Shown piece after piece: positions 1 to 6,565 of a stretch of DNA of 14,774 nucleotides. The DNA lies in assembly GCA_036268405.1 (NCBI GenBank), contig DATAUF010000023.1:1-14774 (forward strand), in the 5' to 3' direction. A program made the position numbers and the translations under genes. The notes under the pieces are model-generated. The model searched no databases and was not told the DNA's origin. It saw nothing but the letters and a program-made list of their open reading frames with translations. The DNA is from DASZTV01 sp036268405 (GTDB lineage: Bacteria; Actinomycetota; Actinomycetes; JAFAQI01). The stretch's first letter is position 1. Every line of letters begins with the position of its first letter.

Positions 1-357
1 GGGCCGCATCGCCGACCGTGGCTGGGCGAAGAGCCCGCCGATGCCTTTGGCGCCGGCGTACTCCAGACCGCAGCCCTCGCAGCTCACGGACATGCTCATC
101 TCGGTGGGCTGGGTGGTGACGCCCAGCTCGGCGAACAGCCGGAGCAGGTAGGGATAGGTCGCCTGGTTGTGCACGAGGAACCCGGTGTCGATGGCAAGCA
201 GCCCGCCATCCTCGGAGGGCACGTCGTGGGTGTGAGCGTGCCCGCCGAGGCGTGGTTCGGACTCGAACAGCGTCACGTCGTACGACCGCTGGAGCAGGTA
301 TGACGCGGTCAGCCCCGCGACTCCCGCTCCGATCACTGCCACTCGCTCCCGGTTCAC
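1..357 (-). CDS. FAD-dependent oxidoreductase, COG2907-like (5' part only)
   Basis: The first 119 codons are present; the rest lies beyond the window's left edge. The protein opens with a dinucleotide-binding fold, VIGAGVAGLTASYLL at about residues 8-22 (GxGxxG), then an acidic end of strand 2 and RLGGHAHTH, the pattern of flavin amine-oxidase-like proteins that bind FAD. A later GFLVHNQATYPYL stretch fits the predicted NAD/FAD-binding COG2907 group, to which (from memory) mycobacterial Rv0449c belongs. The GTG at 355-357 is chosen because the FAD fold begins seven residues later and no in-frame start was seen just upstream; no good Shine-Dalgarno precedes it. It is divergent from the sigma factor gene at 465. 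In mycobacteria the homologue lies in the sigK locus, so shared control is inferred. The substrate is unknown; relatives are often near cyclopropane-fatty-acid synthase genes. Confidence 0.85.
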   Translation of the reverse strand, partial: MNRERVAVIGAGVAGLTASYLLQRSYDVTLFESEPRLGGHAHTHDVPSEDGGLLAIDTGFLVHNQATYPYLLRLFAELGVTTQPTEMSMSVSCEGCGLEYAGAKGIGGLFAQPRSAMRP

Positions 358-393
358 GAAAGGTGTTCGCCCGTCGCCCGGTTCCGGTTCACT

Positions 394-422
394 GCATCCG
401 CTGGGCCTGGCTCGGCCCGAAG
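394..422 (+). promoter_or_regulatory. Candidate SigK-type promoter for the sigma/anti-sigma operon
   Basis: GCATCC (394-399) is separated by 17 bases from CCGAAG (417-422). This is one mismatch per hexamer from the SigK consensus I recall from mycobacteria (CCATCC about 17 bases upstream of CCGAAT). A transcript would start near 429-431 and give a leader of roughly 35 bases before the ATG at 465. Autoregulation is common for ECF sigma genes. The match was found by eye and is not statistically tested. Confidence 0.4.
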
Positions 423-464
423 ACTGAGCGACACTGATGTGATCCATCCCCAAATCTCGCGCGA

Positions 465-1085
465 ATGAAAAGCGTGATGATGCTTCGCACGCAGGACGGG
501 AGGCGCATGCGCGCCGACGCCCAGGAGGACGCCGTCCTGCTGCGCGAGCTCGCGGCAGGGAACGAGGCGGCGCTCGAAGCGCTGTACGGGCGTTACGGCG
601 CCGCTTGTTACCGGCTGGCCCAGCGGATCGTCGCGGATGCCCATCTGGCCGAGGACATCGTGCAACAGGTGTTTCTCGCGCTGTGGCAGGGATCGGGGTA
701 CGACTCGTCCCGGGGAGCGCTGAGCACCTGGCTGCTCGGCGTCACCCATCACAAGGCCGTGGACATGGTGCGCCGTGAGGAGCGACGGCGGGCCGACCGC
801 CTGGATGCCGAGATCTCGGACCACCCCGCCCTGGGGCCGGGCCCCGAAGACCTTGCGTGGGAGGGCCTGCGGGCCTCCCGAACCCGTGAGGCACTTCGCG
901 AGCTCTCGGCGGAGCATCGTGAGGTGCTCCTGCTCGCGTACTACGGCGGCTACACCCAGAGTGAGATCGCTGATCTCACCGGGCTTGCGCTCGGCACAGT
1001 CAAGAGCCGCACGCTGCACGCGATGCGCCGGCTGCGGATTTTGCTCGGGTCGGCGCTCGCGTCAGATGAGGGGGCAACAAAATGA
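465..1085 (+). CDS. ECF RNA polymerase sigma factor, SigK-like
   Basis: This 206-residue protein has the two-domain ECF layout. Sigma region 2 is at about 37-107, with LAEDIVQQVFLALW and then STWLLGVTHHKAVDMVRREERR, the core-binding and -10 recognition segment. Sigma region 4 is at about 140-192, with LSAEHREVLLLAYYGGYTQ and the helix-turn-helix SEIADLTGLALGTVKSR for the -35 element. The LAYYGG(Y/L)T signature resembles mycobacterial SigK, and the partner gene is RskA-like. The ATG at 465 has no Shine-Dalgarno; an in-frame ATG at 507 has GGGAGG just upstream with a short spacer and would remove 14 non-conserved residues. The stop overlaps the next gene in ATGA, so sigma and anti-sigma are translationally coupled. 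I infer that it is held at the membrane by the anti-sigma factor and released by regulated proteolysis, as in known SigK/RskA systems. Confidence 0.93.
   Translation: MKSVMMLRTQDGRRMRADAQEDAVLLRELAAGNEAALEALYGRYGAACYRLAQRIVADAHLAEDIVQQVFLALWQGSGYDSSRGALSTWLLGVTHHKAVDMVRREERRRADRLDAEISDHPALGPGPEDLAWEGLRASRTREALRELSAEHREVLLLAYYGGYTQSEIADLTGLALGTVKSRTLHAMRRLRILLGSALASDEGATK
498..509 (+). promoter_or_regulatory. Alternative ribosome binding site and ATG for the sigma gene
   Basis: GGGAGG (498-503) lies three bases before an in-frame ATG (507-509). The spacer is shorter than usual, but this is the only purine-rich site near the 5' end, and the residues before it are not part of the conserved sigma-2 fold. 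It competes with the ATG at 465. Confidence 0.3.
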
Positions 1086-1816
1086 CCAACCGGTCGCACG
1101 ACGATCACAACGAGTGGCACGAGCTCGTCGCCGGTCAGGCGCTGGATGCGCTCGACCCGGCGGACGAGGCGCGGCTGCTCAACCACCTCGACGGATGTGA
1201 GGACTGCCGGATCGAGCTCGACGGCCACTCGCTGACCGCCTCACACCTGGCATCGCTTGCGGACGACGCCGAGACGGCGCCGCCTTCGTGGTCGAAGATT
1301 CGGGCCGGTGTCGTGGGCGATGCTCCGCTCGCGGTTGCGGTGCTCGCCGATCGACGTGAGCGCAAGCGGCCGGCTCCGTGGTTGCTGGCCGCCGCCGCCG
1401 CGGTGGTTGTCATCGCCGGCGCGACCGTTGCCGGCTTGCAGGTCCTCGGTTCCGGCCACCCTGCGGCCTCGGCGATCGAGCAGTGCCACGTGACCCTTGG
1501 TTGCCAGGAGATCGACCTTCGGTCGTCGAAGGGTTCCAGCCGGGCCGCTGTTCTCGTCAGCAAAGGCGTCGCGCAGGTCCAGCCCATCGCGTTGTCCGGC
1601 CCTTCGGCCGGTCGCACCTTCGTGTTGTGGCAGCTGCCGCGGAGTGGGGCGCCGATCGCCCTCACGGAGTTCGGGTCCAGCAGCGACGCCTCAAGTCCCT
1701 CGGCACTGGCGGTATCGATGGCGCAGACGACGGCGTTCGCGGTGAGCAGTGAGCCCGTCGGCATCGCGCCGAAGAAGCCGACGGACGTGCTCGCGCTCGG
1801 CGGCGTCACCTCCTAA
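1082..1816 (+). CDS. Anti-sigma factor, RskA family, with zinc-finger (ZAS) motif
   Basis: This 244-residue, single-pass membrane protein pairs with the upstream sigma factor. The cytoplasmic N-terminus carries WHELVAGQALDAL and the zinc-binding anti-sigma motif H35-x3-C39-x2-C42 (NHLDGCEDC). A hydrophobic helix at about 99-122 (WLLAAAAAVVVIAGATVAGL) is the membrane anchor. The exported part matches the RskA C-terminal domain pattern, including GPSAGRTFVLWQLP and a final KKPTDVLALGGV segment close to the end. The start ATG overlaps the sigma stop codon (ATGA), giving matched expression. Two exported cysteines, C135 and C141, lie just outside the membrane and could form a redox-sensitive disulfide; that is inference. 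The length fits the family (about 230-250 residues). Confidence 0.92.
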   Translation: MTNRSHDDHNEWHELVAGQALDALDPADEARLLNHLDGCEDCRIELDGHSLTASHLASLADDAETAPPSWSKIRAGVVGDAPLAVAVLADRRERKRPAPWLLAAAAAVVVIAGATVAGLQVLGSGHPAASAIEQCHVTLGCQEIDLRSSKGSSRAAVLVSKGVAQVQPIALSGPSAGRTFVLWQLPRSGAPIALTEFGSSSDASSPSALAVSMAQTTAFAVSSEPVGIAPKKPTDVLALGGVTS

Positions 1817-1817
1817 C

Positions 1818-1846
1818 AGGTCACGCGCACAGGACGGCCGCGACCT
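1818..1846 (+). terminator. Weak hairpin after the anti-sigma gene
   Basis: AGGTC (1818-1822) pairs with GACCT (1842-1846), extended by GCG/CGC after a two-base bulge, giving about 8 base pairs around an 11-base loop directly after the stop codon. No T-run follows. It may be a terminator or chance pairing in GC-rich DNA. Confidence 0.25.
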
Positions 1847-1890
1847 CTAACTCGCTCGCGGCGTCGCTGCGTGGTCGATAGCGTCGTGCG

Positions 1891-2808
1891 GTGAGCGAGG
1901 AGCGCCGTGGCACGGCGATGGCCCTCGCGGCGTACCTCATCTGGGGGCTGTTCCCGCTTTACTGGCCGTTGCTCAAGCCGGCGGGGTCGGTCGAGATTCT
2001 TGCCCACCGGGTCGTCTGGTCGCTCGTCAGCGTGACCGTGCTTCTCGTCGTGCTGACCGGCCGTCGCGCGTGGCGGTCGTTGCCGCGCGAACGGCGGTCG
2101 CTTCAGCTGCTCGCCGTCGCGGGGGCGCTGATCGGCGTGAACTGGGGTCTGTACATCTGGGGCGTCAACCACGGGCACGTGGTGGAGACCTCGCTCGGCT
2201 ACTTCGTGAACCCGCTCGTCACGGTGGCGCTGAGTGTGCTGGTGCTCGGTGAGCGGCTGCGCCGCCTTCAGTGGGTCGCGGTCGGGGTGGCGGCCACCGG
2301 GGTCGCCGTCCTGACCATCCAGGCGGGCCGCCCGCCCTGGATCGCCCTGGCGCTGGCGGTCAGCTTCGGTGGCTACGGGCTGGTCAAGAAGGTGGTGGGC
2401 GTAGAGCCGGTCCATGGGCTGCTGGTAGAGGCAGCGGTGCTGGCCCCTGCGGCGGTGGGCTATCTCGCCATCCAGGGCGCGCGCGGCGGCAGCACGTTCG
2501 CCACCCATGGCGCGGGACATGGTGCGCTGCTTGCCAGCTCCGGTGTGGTCACCATGGTGCCGCTGTTGCTCTTCGCCGGAGCTGCACCGCGGGTGGCGCT
2601 GTCGCGGCTGGGCCTGATGCAGTACCTAACGCCGACGATTCAGTTCCTGATCGGCGTCACGGTGCGCCACGAGGGATTGCCTCCCGCGCGGCTCGCCGGC
2701 TTCTGCCTGGTCTGGCTCGCGCTGGGGCTGTTCACCTACGACCTGCTGTCGATGCCGGCCCGGGAGCGTCAGGTCTTGGGCGAGAGGCTCTTGAGCGTCA
2801 GCGAGTAG
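1891..2808 (+). CDS. rarD: EamA-family permease, RarD-like
   Basis: This 305-residue inner-membrane protein has about ten hydrophobic helices. It starts with the RarD signature GTAMALAAYLIWGLFPLYWPLL followed by EILAHRVVWSL, and contains NWGLYIWGVNHGHVVETSLGYFVNPLVTV, a hallmark of the RarD branch of the drug/metabolite transporter superfamily. A second EamA half follows, ending in QYLTPTIQFLIGV. RarD was named from chloramphenicol-sensitivity work, but most members have no proven substrate. The GTG start at 1891 is chosen by alignment to the family N-terminus; no Shine-Dalgarno is evident and a downstream ATG at 1918 would cut into the first helix region. The last 40 bases overlap the 3' end of the convergent gene ending at 2769. 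Confidence 0.92.
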   Translation: MSEERRGTAMALAAYLIWGLFPLYWPLLKPAGSVEILAHRVVWSLVSVTVLLVVLTGRRAWRSLPRERRSLQLLAVAGALIGVNWGLYIWGVNHGHVVETSLGYFVNPLVTVALSVLVLGERLRRLQWVAVGVAATGVAVLTIQAGRPPWIALALAVSFGGYGLVKKVVGVEPVHGLLVEAAVLAPAAVGYLAIQGARGGSTFATHGAGHGALLASSGVVTMVPLLLFAGAAPRVALSRLGLMQYLTPTIQFLIGVTVRHEGLPPARLAGFCLVWLALGLFTYDLLSMPARERQVLGERLLSVSE

Positions 2809-3704
2809 GCCTCGGTGTAGTGGACGCCCTGCTGGGTCGCGGTCACCGTGCCCGACTCCTTGACGAGCACTGGCTTCTTGGTGGCGATCCAGTACTCCTG
2901 CGTCGTCTTGCCGGAGTCGCTGCCGGTCAATGTGGTCTCGACTCGGACATGAAGGACCCGGACGGATGTGCCACCGACCGACATCCTGGAGTAGCCGAGA
3001 ACGTGCGCCTGCTGGCTGGCTACCGCGTCGGGTGACGTGCACTTGTACTTCCACACGTGCCCCGCCGCGACGCCCGGCTGGTAGATGAAGGAGTCGCCTG
3101 AGCACTTGAAGTTCTCGCCGCTGCTGATGCCGAAGAAGCTGATCTTCGTCTTGTACGACGCGATCTTCAGAGCGCTACCCGACGGGCACAGCAGCTGCGA
3201 CTGAACGTGGTCGGAGGATGGCTTCCAGGTGCTTTCGACGCCGCAACCTTGCTTGGTGTTCGTGATCGTCGTGGTTGCCGGGAAGCTGCGCTTGGTCCCG
3301 GGGATGGTGGTCGTCTCATAGCCCGTCGTTGCGTAGCTGAACGCGCCCAGGACGCCGGGCGGGATCGGCGTGGATGAGCTGCTCGACGTCTTGGCGGCCG
3401 TGGGGGTGGCCGCCGGAGCCGTCGGCTTCGAGGACGTGCTGGCCGCGCCGCTCGGGGCTGCACTCGGGGCGGCGGCCTGCCCGGTCGAGGTGGATGTCGG
3501 GCTCGGCTTCGCGGGGTGCGAGGGCTTCGCGGTCGCGTGCCGCGTGCCGCTAGGAACGGGTACGCCGATCGGCGCCGGGTGCACCTTCGGCTTGCCACCA
3601 TGGGCGCTGCTGTGCCCGCTGATGGCGAACGCTCCAGCGATGATCACCGCCGTGCAACCTGCTGCAATCGCCCGGTCCGACCAGGTGCCCGCCCGTCCGC
3701 TCAT
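2769..3704 (-). CDS. Membrane-anchored or secreted protein of unknown function with low-complexity linker
   Basis: I do not recognise this 311-residue protein. A short cytoplasmic start is followed by one hydrophobic helix at about 12-30 (AIAAGCTAVIIAGAFAIS), probably an uncleaved anchor or signal sequence. Residues 35-116 are rich in Pro, Ser, Thr, Ala and Lys, typical of a cell-wall-spanning linker. A compact domain of about 190 residues follows (118-311), rich in Thr/Ser/Tyr and likely beta-structured, with four cysteines (154, 173, 201, 222) that could form two disulfides outside the cell. The C-terminal pattern YWIATKKPVLVKESGTV resembles substrate-binding or LolA-like sheets only loosely. 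It lies 50 bases downstream of the acyl-CoA oxidase-like gene on the same strand and may be co-transcribed with it. The start ATG at 3704 has no clear Shine-Dalgarno. Confidence 0.8.
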   Translation of the reverse strand: MSGRAGTWSDRAIAAGCTAVIIAGAFAISGHSSAHGGKPKVHPAPIGVPVPSGTRHATAKPSHPAKPSPTSTSTGQAAAPSAAPSGAASTSSKPTAPAATPTAAKTSSSSSTPIPPGVLGAFSYATTGYETTTIPGTKRSFPATTTITNTKQGCGVESTWKPSSDHVQSQLLCPSGSALKIASYKTKISFFGISSGENFKCSGDSFIYQPGVAAGHVWKYKCTSPDAVASQQAHVLGYSRMSVGGTSVRVLHVRVETTLTGSDSGKTTQEYWIATKKPVLVKESGTVTATQQGVHYTEAYSLTLKSLSPKT

Positions 3705-3754
3705 GCCGTGAAGTCAACCAAAGTCGCTCGTTGCTGTGCTCGGCAAGGTCGCAT

Positions 3755-5701
3755 TCAGCCTCGACATGCGATCGGAGCGATGATCAGCTCGTCCGGAATG
3801 CCGAACGCGTCCACGAGCAGCTCGGCGTGCGGGCGGAGCTCCCGGCAGAGGTCGTTGACGGTGTTGGTGACCGCTTTGCTACGGGCGGGAGTAAGCCGGT
3901 TGTGCTCGAGGAACCACGCGCGTTCACGCTCGATGACGGATAGTGCGTGCAGGTCGCAGACCCGTCCCAACAACGCCGTGACCGCCGGATCCGCGGTCTC
4001 GCCGAGGTTCGTGATTGCAGCATCGAACGCTTCAAGGATGCGTGCGTCGATGTGCGCACGGGCTGCCAGCAGAAGGTGGTCCTGGGCGCCGTTGAACACC
4101 TCGAACAGGTCCGCGTCGGAGTCGAAGCCCTTCCGCAGCCGCCGCGCGACGCCTTCGAGCACGTGCTTCTCGCGCCAGGCCAGCAACGAGAGCTGGTGCT
4201 CCCGGTCGAGCAGGTCAGCCTCGTCACCGGCCGAGATGCCCGGCACCACATCGATCAGGCGCTGGACAAGACCGCGCGCCCCGGTCCGCTCGATGACGAT
4301 CTCCGCGACCTGTTCCGCGACGTACCGGACCGTGCCCAGAGTGTCCAGCTCGCCGAAATCCGCCTGGTAGCCGGTGAGCAATGTCTTCGCCACGAGCTGG
4401 AGGAGCACCGTGTTGTCGCCCTCGAACGTCGTGAAGACGTCGATGTCGGCCCGCAGTCCCGGGATCTGGTTCTCGGCCAGGTAACCGGCGCCGCCGCAGG
4501 CCTCGCGGCAGGCCTGGATGGTCGTGGCAGCGTGCCAGGTCGACGCAGCCTTGAGCGCGGCCGCGAATGTCTCGAGCCGCCGTCGAGACTGGTCGTCGGC
4601 GGCATCTCCCTGGCTGTCGTGCAGGTCGGCGACGAGCTCGTTCTGCGCGAAGCTCACCGCGTAGGTCGTCGCGAGGGCGGGCAGCAGGCGTCGCTGATGT
4701 GCCAGGTAGTCGAGGATCGGGATCTCGGTGTCGGCGTCCGGAGCCTTGAACTGGCGGCGACGGTTGGCTCGACGTACTGCGATCGTCAGTGCGTTCTTGG
4801 CCGCGGACAGGGCGGCCCCGGAGATGCTGATGCGGCCCTGCACCAGCGTTCCGAGCATCGTGAAGAAGCGGCGGTTGGCGTTGTCGATCGGACTCGAATA
4901 AGTCCCGTCCGCCGCGACGGCACCGAACCGGTCGAGCAGCGCGGCGCGCGGCACGCGAACGTGGTCGAAGGACAACCGGCCGTTGTCCACACCGTTGAGC
5001 CCTTCCTTGAGCCCGTCGTCGTCGATCGTGACGCCGGGCATCGTGTTGAGGTCGCCATCCCGGATCGGCACGAGCAACGCGTGCACACCATGGCGCTCGC
5101 CGCCCGTCTCGAGCTGGCTGAAGACCACCGCCATCCGGCCGTCGATCGCGGCGTTGCCGATGTAGTTCTTGGTGGACTGCTCGTCCGGTGTATGCACGAC
5201 GAACTCTTCGGTCTCGACGTCGTACGTCGCTGTTGTTCCGATCGACTGGACGTCCGAGCCATGTCCGGACTCCGTCATCGCGAAGCAACCCATGAGCCGT
5301 GCGCTCATGATGTCGGCGAGGTAGCGCTGGTGATGCTGCTCGGTGCCGAGATTGCGCACCGCGCCACCGAACAGCCCCCACTGGACACCGGACTTCACCA
5401 GCAGCGAGAGGTCGGCGTGTGCCTGCACCTCGAATCCGGTGATGGCGGCGCCGACCTCGTCGAGGCCGCCGACGTCCTTGGGGAAGAGCAGCTTGGGAAT
5501 GTCGGTGTCCGCGATCGCCAGGAGTTGCTCGGTCACGCGAGCGCGTTGCTCCGCCATCGACAGCCCGATGCGTGGCGTGAGTCCGGGATCCCGGAGCAGC
5601 TCGCGGACCTGCTCGCGAGTGTCGCGCCAGCGCCCGTCCAGCGCAGCGCGCAGAGCTTCCGGGTCGACATGGGTCGGCAAGGCAGGTCTGGAATCGCTCA
5701 C
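3755..5701 (-). CDS. Acyl-CoA oxidase/dehydrogenase family protein
   Basis: This 648-residue flavoprotein is long for a simple acyl-CoA dehydrogenase (about 380-400) and close to acyl-CoA oxidases (about 650), which carry an extra C-terminal helical domain. It should catalyse FAD-dependent alpha,beta-desaturation of an acyl-CoA in beta-oxidation. Visible motifs are CFAMTESGHGSDVQSI (139-154, flavin/substrate contact), the middle beta domain with GVDNGRLSFDHVRVPR (237-252), QGRISISGAALSAAKNAL (288-305), REACGGAGYLAENQIPGLRADID (399-421) and TTFEGDNTVLLQ (424-435), where E427 is the expected catalytic base. The GTG start at 5699-5701 has a purine-rich AGGGGAC upstream. It is divergent from the MscS gene across 99 bases. 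Whether it passes electrons to oxygen or to ETF cannot be told from sequence. Confidence 0.93.
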   Translation of the reverse strand: MSDSRPALPTHVDPEALRAALDGRWRDTREQVRELLRDPGLTPRIGLSMAEQRARVTEQLLAIADTDIPKLLFPKDVGGLDEVGAAITGFEVQAHADLSLLVKSGVQWGLFGGAVRNLGTEQHHQRYLADIMSARLMGCFAMTESGHGSDVQSIGTTATYDVETEEFVVHTPDEQSTKNYIGNAAIDGRMAVVFSQLETGGERHGVHALLVPIRDGDLNTMPGVTIDDDGLKEGLNGVDNGRLSFDHVRVPRAALLDRFGAVAADGTYSSPIDNANRRFFTMLGTLVQGRISISGAALSAAKNALTIAVRRANRRRQFKAPDADTEIPILDYLAHQRRLLPALATTYAVSFAQNELVADLHDSQGDAADDQSRRRLETFAAALKAASTWHAATTIQACREACGGAGYLAENQIPGLRADIDVFTTFEGDNTVLLQLVAKTLLTGYQADFGELDTLGTVRYVAEQVAEIVIERTGARGLVQRLIDVVPGISAGDEADLLDREHQLSLLAWREKHVLEGVARRLRKGFDSDADLFEVFNGAQDHLLLAARAHIDARILEAFDAAITNLGETADPAVTALLGRVCDLHALSVIERERAWFLEHNRLTPARSKAVTNTVNDLCRELRPHAELLVDAFGIPDELIIAPIACRG

Positions 5702-5800
5702 GTCGGTCCCCTACCCCCGCCTGAGCGAAGCCGAACTCGGCGCGCGGGTGACTTCGATCGGGTCTGTGTTCCCGGCGAAGGACTGGGTACGACGAGCAGA

Positions 5801-6520
5801 ATGTGGTTGTCGCGAAAGACCGCGCCCCCGCGGGCAGCTGCTCTGCGGGCCGTCGAGGCGCTCGAAGCGCATATGCATCCGCACTTCCGGCGGGCCCTCG
5901 TGACGGGCGCCGTTGCGCTCGCCGCGCTGCTCGGCGGTAATGCGCTCGGCGGGCTGCACACACACTCACCGCGGCGGCAGATCGTGATCGGGCTGGCGGT
6001 CGTCTTCGCGGTGTTCGGCGTGATCGCCGTGAGGTGTGCCGCGGGCGAGGCGGCGCGCGTGGCCGGGCTGCGCGGCGGCGCCGCCACGGCAACCGCCGTA
6101 CGCCTGGGTGTGAGCGTCGTGGGGTTTCTGGTTGTGCTGCTTGCCACGCTTGACCTGCTCAACGTGCGGATCGAGCGACTGCTCCTGGGCGGGGCGATCA
6201 CGGGGGTCGTCGTCGGCATCGCCGCTCAGCAGTCGCTCGGCAACGTCGCGGCAGGAATCGTCATGCTGATTTCGAGGCCGTTCGCTGTGGGCGAGTGGGT
6301 GCAGGTGCGCTCCGGCGCGCTCGGCGGGATCCTCGAAGGCACGATCACCTCGATCGGTCTCGTCTACACGTCGCTGGACACCGATGAGGGCCCGGTCGCG
6401 CTGCCAAACTCCGGTCTGCTGGGTGCTGCGGTCGTTCGGATCCACCGCACCGAGCCGGGCGGTCTCGTGTTCCCGGGGGATCGGGTGGCAACCCGCGATC
6501 GCCGGGGCGTAACACTCTGA
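5801..6520 (+). CDS. Small MscS-family mechanosensitive channel
   Basis: This 239-residue membrane protein has hydrophobic helices at about 33-51, 60-80, 101-120 and 128-155. The last is the MscS pore-lining signature GAITGVVVGIAAQQSLGNVA followed by GIVMLISRPFAVGEWVQV. The beta domain then runs to about residue 215, with GTITSIGLVYTSLDT and VALPNSGLLGA. The large C-terminal alpha/beta vestibule of E. coli MscS is essentially absent, so this is a minimal channel form. The role is inferred to be release of solutes on membrane tension. The ATG at 5801 has no strong Shine-Dalgarno; a second in-frame ATG at 5873 is possible and keeps all helices. The same reading frame stays open far upstream antisense to the acyl-CoA oxidase gene, but that part is a shadow. 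The final codons overlap a long hairpin (6467-6515). Confidence 0.85.
   Translation: MWLSRKTAPPRAAALRAVEALEAHMHPHFRRALVTGAVALAALLGGNALGGLHTHSPRRQIVIGLAVVFAVFGVIAVRCAAGEAARVAGLRGGAATATAVRLGVSVVGFLVVLLATLDLLNVRIERLLLGGAITGVVVGIAAQQSLGNVAAGIVMLISRPFAVGEWVQVRSGALGGILEGTITSIGLVYTSLDTDEGPVALPNSGLLGAAVVRIHRTEPGGLVFPGDRVATRDRRGVTL
6467..6515 (+). terminator. Long imperfect hairpin at the 3' end of the MscS gene
   Basis: GTGTT (6467-6471) pairs with AACAC (6511-6515), CCC (6472-6474) with GGG (6505-6507), GATC (6479-6482) with GATC (6497-6500), and GGGT (6483-6486) with ACCC (6491-6494), around a GGCA loop. There are two mismatches and small bulges (about 18 pairs in 49 bases). It ends five bases before the MscS stop codon is complete. 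No U-tract follows. It could end MscS transcription or separate it from the MarR unit. Confidence 0.35.
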
Positions 6521-6521
6521 T

Positions 6522-6533
6522 CGTTTGATCTTG
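6522..6533 (+). promoter_or_regulatory. Possible MarR operator: GATC repeats
   Basis: Two GATC palindromes are spaced by four bases (GATCGTTTGATC) in the 42-base gap before the MarR gene. MarR proteins usually bind short inverted repeats at their own promoter, so this is the only symmetric candidate in the gap. The match is weak and made by eye. Confidence 0.2.
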
Positions 6534-6550
6534 GTCGGTGCCGTGGCGCA

Positions 6551-6565
6551 GGAGGAACCGGGGTG
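6551..6565 (+). promoter_or_regulatory. Strong ribosome binding site fixing the MarR start
   Basis: GGAGG at 6551-6555 lies seven bases before the GTG at 6563. A second in-frame GTG follows immediately at 6566. This is one of the clearest Shine-Dalgarno sites in the window and sets the start of the regulator gene. Confidence 0.7.

Noticed and set aside
444..466. CCATCC followed by GCGAAT as a second SigK-like promoter
   Set aside because: The -35-like hexamer is perfect, but the spacing is only 11 bases, too short for an ECF promoter; the site at 394-422 has the correct spacing.
354..1019. 221-codon minus-strand frame over the sigma gene
   Set aside because: The sigma factor on the other strand has unmistakable sigma-2 and sigma-4 motifs; the antisense product has none.
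3947..5800. Very long plus-strand open frame running into the MscS gene
   Set aside because: It is antisense to the acyl-CoA oxidase-like gene, whose motifs are clear, and its translation shows no recognisable domain until the MscS part after 5801. Long antisense frames are expected at this G+C.
4224..6092. 622-codon minus-strand frame
   Set aside because: It is an Arg/Pro/Ala-rich shadow of the acyl-CoA oxidase gene in another frame with no domain signal.
6467..6533. Riboswitch such as fluoride or SAM class at the MscS-MarR junction
   Set aside because: GGCAACCC and CTGAT fragments are suggestive, but the conserved cores of those classes are not present in order, and the downstream gene is a MarR regulator.
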